Position numbers and translations under genes: made by a program. Positions 60,312 through 64,000 of a stretch of 64,000 nt of DNA are shown one piece after another (position 1 is the stretch's first letter; each line of letters starts with the position of its first letter). The notes beneath the pieces are model-generated. The model was not told the origin of the DNA. It worked only from the letters and a program-made list of their open reading frames with translations, and did no database searches. This stretch comes from Amycolatopsis deserti (GTDB lineage Bacteria > Actinomycetota > Actinomycetes > Mycobacteriales > Pseudonocardiaceae). The DNA lies in assembly GCF_014653945.1 (NCBI RefSeq), contig NZ_BNAU01000005.1:1-64000 (forward strand). The letters run 5' to 3'.

Positions 60312-61165
60312 GAAGGTGACTCCCTGTCCGGCGTGTGCTGTGCGCGTCCGTGGCGGGCCGGACCCGTGCCGGAGCGCACGGCGGCGGCACCGTGTGGCCT
60401 CAACCGCATGGCTCTCCTCATCAACGGGTGGAACTCGTCGCTTCTCCTGCAGCCCCAGCCGACGGCGCTGGCCCGGCCGCCCGCCGTCCCGCCGGACCGG
60501 CCCGGCGCCGTTGCCGGTGCATCATGCGGTGTGCACGATGCGGCGCACAACACCGGTTTACGCTCGGTCACAGCGAGTCAGCGTGGCCCAGGAAGCGTAC
60601 ACCAAACGGGCTTCCGCCAAGCCCGTCGAATCCGGCGGTGCTGACCTGCGGAAATACCGCTGGTGACAAGGGGTTTACGAGAAATGCCTTGTCAGGGCGC
60701 CAGAAGCGCGGCTTCCGGTTACGGCAGGGCACGCCCACACTGTGGACCTGTCACCCACTTAGCCCAGAGCCCGCTCGGACGAACCGGAAAATCCACACCG
60801 ACCGTGCGGACGCCGCGTGCTCGGCGAGCCGAATACCCCCCGATCTTGTGGCTTTCGCTGTGATGTGGATTTCTGCCCGGTCACCACGGTTGGCCAGCGC
60901 TTTTTCACCACAGCCGCGGTGTTACGCGGTATCGCGCGCCTCACCCCTTCCAGGGACGGCACCCCGCGTCACCTCACGGGCGGTTACGTGCTTCGGCGGA
61001 ATCACGCCCGCCTTTCGCCCGATCAGCGGATTAACCCGTCCGGGTGGCGCAGGCCCGCGTCACTCTGAAGAGGTCCTCCGATGTCAGAGCCCCAGGTCGG
61101 CGTAGTTAGCATGTGCGCCCACCGAAAGAGTTTCACCAAGTTCGCTCGCTCGCCGGGAGGCAGAG
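60312..61165. other. Long divergent intergenic region, no gene found
   Basis: 854 bp between the divergent cvnA and DUF485-actP genes, visibly less GC-rich than its surroundings. No frame in it resembles a protein family or has a good start. Inverted repeats are present: TGACAAGG (60664-60671) with CCTTGTCA (60687-60694), GGAAGC (60590-60595) with GCTTCC (60609-60614), and AAATCCACA (60789-60797) with TGTGGATTT (60864-60872). They are candidate regulator sites or RNA hairpins. Both genes probably take their promoters from here. Confidence 0.5.
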
Positions 61166-61591
61166 ATGCAGAACGTGGCCCCCACCGCTGCGACGCGCAA
61201 CCCCGTGGAAGACACGGGACCGATGCGGCCGCTGTTCGGCAACAGCGGCCCTGCCACGGGGGAACCGCCCGGCCCGCGGCGCCGGACGGGCCCGGACTTC
61301 GTGGCGATCCAGCGCAGCGAGGAGTTCACCGAGCTCCGCGGGCGGTTCCGGCGGTTCGTGTTCCCGATGAGCCTGGCGTTCGTGCTCTGGTACCTGGTCT
61401 ACGTGCTGCTCGCCGCGTACGCGCACGACTTCATGAGCATCAAGCTCTTCGGCGAGGTCAACGTCGCGATCGTGCTGGGGATCCTCCAGTTCGTCTCGAC
61501 CGCCCTGATCACGGCCGCGTACCTGCGGTTCGCCCGGCGCCGGATCGACCCCGACGTGGACAAGGTCCGCCAGCAGGCAGGAGTGCAGTAA
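61166..61591 (+). CDS. DUF485 membrane protein accompanying ActP
   Basis: 141 residues. A soluble N-terminal tail (about 45 residues, Pro/Gly rich), then FVAIQRSEEFTELRGRFRRFVFPMSLAFVLWYLVYVLLAAY with the first membrane helix and a second at about 96-119. DUF485 proteins are almost always encoded with acetate/solute symporters and may assist them. GGGAGG precedes ATG 61166. It ends four bases before actP. Confidence 0.92.
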   Translation: MQNVAPTAATRNPVEDTGPMRPLFGNSGPATGEPPGPRRRTGPDFVAIQRSEEFTELRGRFRRFVFPMSLAFVLWYLVYVLLAAYAHDFMSIKLFGEVNVAIVLGILQFVSTALITAAYLRFARRRIDPDVDKVRQQAGVQ

Positions 61592-61595
61592 CCCG

Positions 61596-63194
61596 ATGAG
61601 CCACCTTCTCGCCGCGGGCGCCCCGACCGCGGCCAGCAACCCGGTCCTCAACATCGCCGTCTTCGCGTTGTTCGTCGCCATCACGCTGTTCGTGGTGTAC
61701 CGCGTGAGCAGCCGGAACTCCTCCCGTTCCGACTACTACGCCGCGGGCAGCGCGTTCACCGGACGGCAGAACGGCATCGCGCTGTCCGGCGACTTCCTCT
61801 CGGCCGCGTCGTTCCTCGGCATCGCCGGCGCCATCGCCGTGCACGGCTACGACGGGTTCCTCTACTCGATCGGCTTCCTGGTCGCCTGGCTGGTGGACCT
61901 GCTGCTCATCGCCGAGCTGCTGCGCAACACCGGCCGCTTCACCATGGGCGACGTCCTGAGCTTCCGGATGAAGCAGCGCCCGGTGCGCGCCGCGGCCGCG
62001 ACGTCGACCCTGGTGATCTCGCTGTTCTACATGCTGGCCCAGATGGCCGGCGCCGGTGGACTGATCGCGCTGCTGCTGGACATCCACGGCGGCTTCGGGC
62101 AGGCCCTGATCATCGCCGTGGTGGGCATCGTCATGGTGCTGTACGTGCTGGTCGGTGGCATGAAGGGCACCACCTACGTGCAGATCATCAAGGCGAGCAT
62201 CCTGATCCTGTCCGCGGTGCTGATGACCGTGTTCCTGTTCGGCAAGTTCGGCTTCAGCCTGTCGAACCTTCTCTCCCAGGCCGCCTACCACAGCCCGATG
62301 GGCGACAAGCTGCTCGAGCCGGGCGGCCAGTACGGCGCGAACGGCACCACCAAGCTGGACTTCGTGTCGCTGGCCGTCGCACTGATCCTGGGCGCGGCCG
62401 CGCTGCCGCACGTCCTGATGCGCTTCTACACCGTGCCGAACTCGCAGGAGGCGCGCCGCTCGGTCGTGTGGGCCAGCGCGTGCATGTTCGTGTTCTACCT
62501 GTGCACCCTGGTCATCGGCTTCGGCGCGGCCGCGCTGGTCGGCACCGACGAGATCAAGGCCGCGCCCGGTGGCGAGAACTCCGCGGCGCCGCTGCTGGCG
62601 CTGCACATCGGCGGCACGCTGCTGCTGGGCGTCATCGCGGCGGTCGCGTTCGCGACGATCCTGGCGGTCGTGGCCGGCCTGACGCTGACCGCGTCGGCGT
62701 CCTTCGCCCACGACGTGTACGCCAACATCTTCAAGCGCGGCCACGCCGACCCGGTCGACGAGGTGCGGGTGGCGCGCCTCACCGCGATCGTGATCGGGGT
62801 GCTGGCGATCATCGGTGGCATCCTCGCCAACGGGCAGAACATCGCGTTCCTGGTCGCGCTGGCGTTCGCGGTCGCGGCCTCGGCGAACCTGTCGACGCTG
62901 CTGTACTCGCTGTTCTGGAAGCGGTTCAACACGACCGGCACGCTGTGGGCCATCTACGGCGGCCTGGGCGCCTGCCTGGTGCTGGTGATCTTCTCGCCGG
63001 TGGTGTCCGGTACGCCGGACTCGATCATCAAGGGCGTGGACTTCCACTGGTTCCCGCTGAAGAACCCGGGCCTGGTGTCGATCCCGTTCTCGTTCCTGTG
63101 CGGTTTCCTCGGCACGATCCTCGGCAAGGACAAGGCCGACCCGCGCAAGCACGCCGAGATGGAGGTCCGTTCGCTGACCGGCATCGGCTCCTGA
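61596..63194 (+). CDS. actP: Sodium:solute symporter, acetate (ActP/MctC) type
   Basis: 532 residues with 13 predicted membrane helices. DYYAAGSAFTGRQNGIALSGDFLSAASFLGIAGAIAVHGYDGFLYSIGFLVAW, GRFTMGDVLSFR and ALPHVLMRFYTVPNSQEARRSV are characteristic of the acetate/pyruvate/propionate group of the SSS family. It imports short monocarboxylates with a cation. Such transport suits a host making much acetyl- and propionyl-CoA precursors from sterol and fatty-acid catabolism, but no KstR box is present. Coupled to the DUF485 gene. Confidence 0.93.
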   Translation: MSHLLAAGAPTAASNPVLNIAVFALFVAITLFVVYRVSSRNSSRSDYYAAGSAFTGRQNGIALSGDFLSAASFLGIAGAIAVHGYDGFLYSIGFLVAWLVDLLLIAELLRNTGRFTMGDVLSFRMKQRPVRAAAATSTLVISLFYMLAQMAGAGGLIALLLDIHGGFGQALIIAVVGIVMVLYVLVGGMKGTTYVQIIKASILILSAVLMTVFLFGKFGFSLSNLLSQAAYHSPMGDKLLEPGGQYGANGTTKLDFVSLAVALILGAAALPHVLMRFYTVPNSQEARRSVVWASACMFVFYLCTLVIGFGAAALVGTDEIKAAPGGENSAAPLLALHIGGTLLLGVIAAVAFATILAVVAGLTLTASASFAHDVYANIFKRGHADPVDEVRVARLTAIVIGVLAIIGGILANGQNIAFLVALAFAVAASANLSTLLYSLFWKRFNTTGTLWAIYGGLGACLVLVIFSPVVSGTPDSIIKGVDFHWFPLKNPGLVSIPFSFLCGFLGTILGKDKADPRKHAEMEVRSLTGIGS

Positions 63195-63197
63195 GAC

Positions 63198-63221
63198 GCT
63201 TCGGGGGTGACACCCCGAAGC
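63198..63221 (+). promoter_or_regulatory. Perfect hairpin with the decarboxylase start codon in its loop
   Basis: GCTTCGGGG (63198-63206) pairs with CCCCGAAGC (63213-63221) over 9 bp. The six-base loop GTGACA holds the GTG start of the next gene. The only ribosome-site-like bases (GGGG) are in the stem. It could act as a terminator for actP, as a translation gate, or both. Confidence 0.55.
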
Positions 63222-64000
63222 CTCGACCGGATCCGGCGCTTCCTGGCCGGGCACGACGTGCCGACGCCGTGCCTGGTCGTGGACACCGACGCGGTCGCCA
63301 CGCGCGTGCGGGAACTCCTGGCCGAGTTCCCGCACGCGCGTCTGTGTTATGCCGTCAAGGCGAACCCGGAGCCGGCGGTGCTGCGGGCCGTGCTGGGCGC
63401 GGGCGGCGGGTTCGACGTGGCGAGCCCGGCCGAGATCGAAGCGTGCCTGGCGGCCGGCGCCGAGCCCACGGCCCTGTCCTACGGAAACACGATCAAGAAG
63501 CCGGCCGACATCGCGTTCGCGTGGTCGCGCGGGGTGCGGGACTTCACCACCGACGCCGAGGGTGACCTGGCCAGCCTGGCCGAGCACGCGCCCGGCGCGT
63601 CGGTGTCGGTGCGGATCCTGGTGGACGGGCCGGCGTCGGCGACGCCGTTCGGGCAGAAGTTCGGCTGCGAACCGGAGCGCGCGGCCGACCTGCTGGTGGA
63701 GGCGGACCGGCTGGGCCTGGACGCGGCCGGGATCGCCTTCCACGTCGGCTCGCAGCAGCCGGAACCGCAGGCGTGGGAGGCCGGGATCGCCGCGGCCGCC
63801 AAGATCTTCGCCGACTGCGCCGCACGCGGGGTGCGGCCGCGCCGCCTGAACATCGGCGGCGGCTTCGGCATCACCTACCGGGAGGCCGTGCCGCAGCTTG
63901 CCGCGTATGCCCGGGCGATCCGGGCGGCGGTGGCGGCGTACTTCCCCGGCGAGCCGGAGGTGCTGCTCGAGCCGGGCCGGGCCGTGGTCGCCGAGGCCGG
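63207..64000 (+). CDS. PLP-dependent ornithine/diaminopimelate-type decarboxylase (partial, runs off window)
   Basis: First 264 residues of a fold-type III decarboxylase. The PLP lysine is Lys51 in CYAVKANPEP, followed by GGGFDVASPAEIEACLAAGAEP, LSYGNTIKKPADI, AFHVGSQQPEPQAWE and LNIGGGFGITYRE (phosphate-binding glycine loop), ending in VLLEPGRAVVAEAG. The spacing and 'GNTIKKPADI' favour ornithine/lysine decarboxylase over LysA. The missing C-terminal part, with the catalytic Cys and Asp, would decide. GTG 63207 starts within a hairpin loop 13 bp past actP. Confidence 0.88.
   Translation, partial: MTPRSLDRIRRFLAGHDVPTPCLVVDTDAVATRVRELLAEFPHARLCYAVKANPEPAVLRAVLGAGGGFDVASPAEIEACLAAGAEPTALSYGNTIKKPADIAFAWSRGVRDFTTDAEGDLASLAEHAPGASVSVRILVDGPASATPFGQKFGCEPERAADLLVEADRLGLDAAGIAFHVGSQQPEPQAWEAGIAAAAKIFADCAARGVRPRRLNIGGGFGITYREAVPQLAAYARAIRAAVAAYFPGEPEVLLEPGRAVVAEA

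Noticed and set aside
57543..60644. Plus-strand 1033-codon frame over cvnA
   Set aside because: Antisense shadow; the minus strand encodes all kinase domains.
60335..61105. 256-codon frame in the cvnA-DUF485 intergenic region
   Set aside because: No family resemblance or ribosome site; composition unlike the coding regions around it.

Overview
The window is about 72-73 percent GC by eye. Genes are tightly packed, with ATGA/GTGA overlaps and many GTG starts. It carries a mycobacterial-type cholesterol regulon, a conservon (cvnABCD), a fused isobutyryl-CoA mutase, WS/DGAT and F420-type LLM oxidoreductase genes. This points to a soil actinomycete of the Mycobacteriales/Pseudonocardiales, most like an Amycolatopsis-type Pseudonocardiaceae. 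The genus is inferred from gene content, not from any search. No rRNA, tRNA, CRISPR, insertion sequence or phage gene was seen.

Layout. 0.2-6.8 kb: pyridoxamine-phosphate-oxidase-like protein, methyltransferase, a divergent HxlR regulator/quinone oxidoreductase pair with a perfect palindromic operator, an alpha/beta hydrolase, a three-hairpin C-rich small RNA that fits the 6C RNA motif, and an amidohydrolase/M20 peptidase operon. 6.9-15.1 kb: a divergent sugar-phosphate-like cluster (epoxide hydrolase, AroE-like dehydrogenase, PEP-hydrolase-type TIM barrel, HxlB-like SIS isomerase and 6-phosphogluconate-dehydrogenase-like protein, facing a MocR regulator, ROK kinase and GH13 glucosidase) that matches no pathway I know. 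15.1-41.1 kb: a steroid catabolic block controlled by KstR. It holds hsaADCB (rings A/B), a KstD-like flavoprotein, kstD, kshA, a small four-Cys protein, kshB, a MaoC hydratase, the side-chain operon chsE1-chsE2-chsH1-chsH2-ltp2, a WS/DGAT gene, an esterase, fadE34 and kstR. Six KstR-type boxes lie in promoters, several overlapping the -10 of apparently leaderless genes. SNF2 helicase and SWIM genes are embedded in this block.

41-51 kb: a penicillin-binding/beta-lactamase-fold secreted protein, a tandem LLM oxidoreductase pair, and a complete fructose PTS locus (fruR-like DeoR regulator, fruK, EIIA, EIIBC, HPr, EI) written as one minus-strand run. 51-54 kb: icmF with its own intrinsic terminator. 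54-60 kb: cvnABCD, whose kinase has an exceptionally long, repeat-expanded and internally duplicated tail. 61-64 kb: DUF485 plus acetate symporter, then a PLP-dependent decarboxylase that runs off the end and whose start codon lies in the loop of a perfect hairpin.

The most unusual structural theme is repeat expansion at junctions between same-strand genes. Between the fructose regulator and fruK the junction itself has been tandemly copied. This gives a chain of three chimeric mini-ORFs (fruK N-terminus fused to regulator C-terminus), each overlapping the next by GTGA or ATGA. The copy nearest fruK differs from it at four bases, all synonymous. Downstream of ptsI, degenerate copies of the ptsI 3' end fill 0.67 kb. 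Between the SNF2 and SWIM genes a 21-bp (7-codon) repeat forms an open frame coupled at both ends. Related 21-bp repeats sit in two other intergenic regions.
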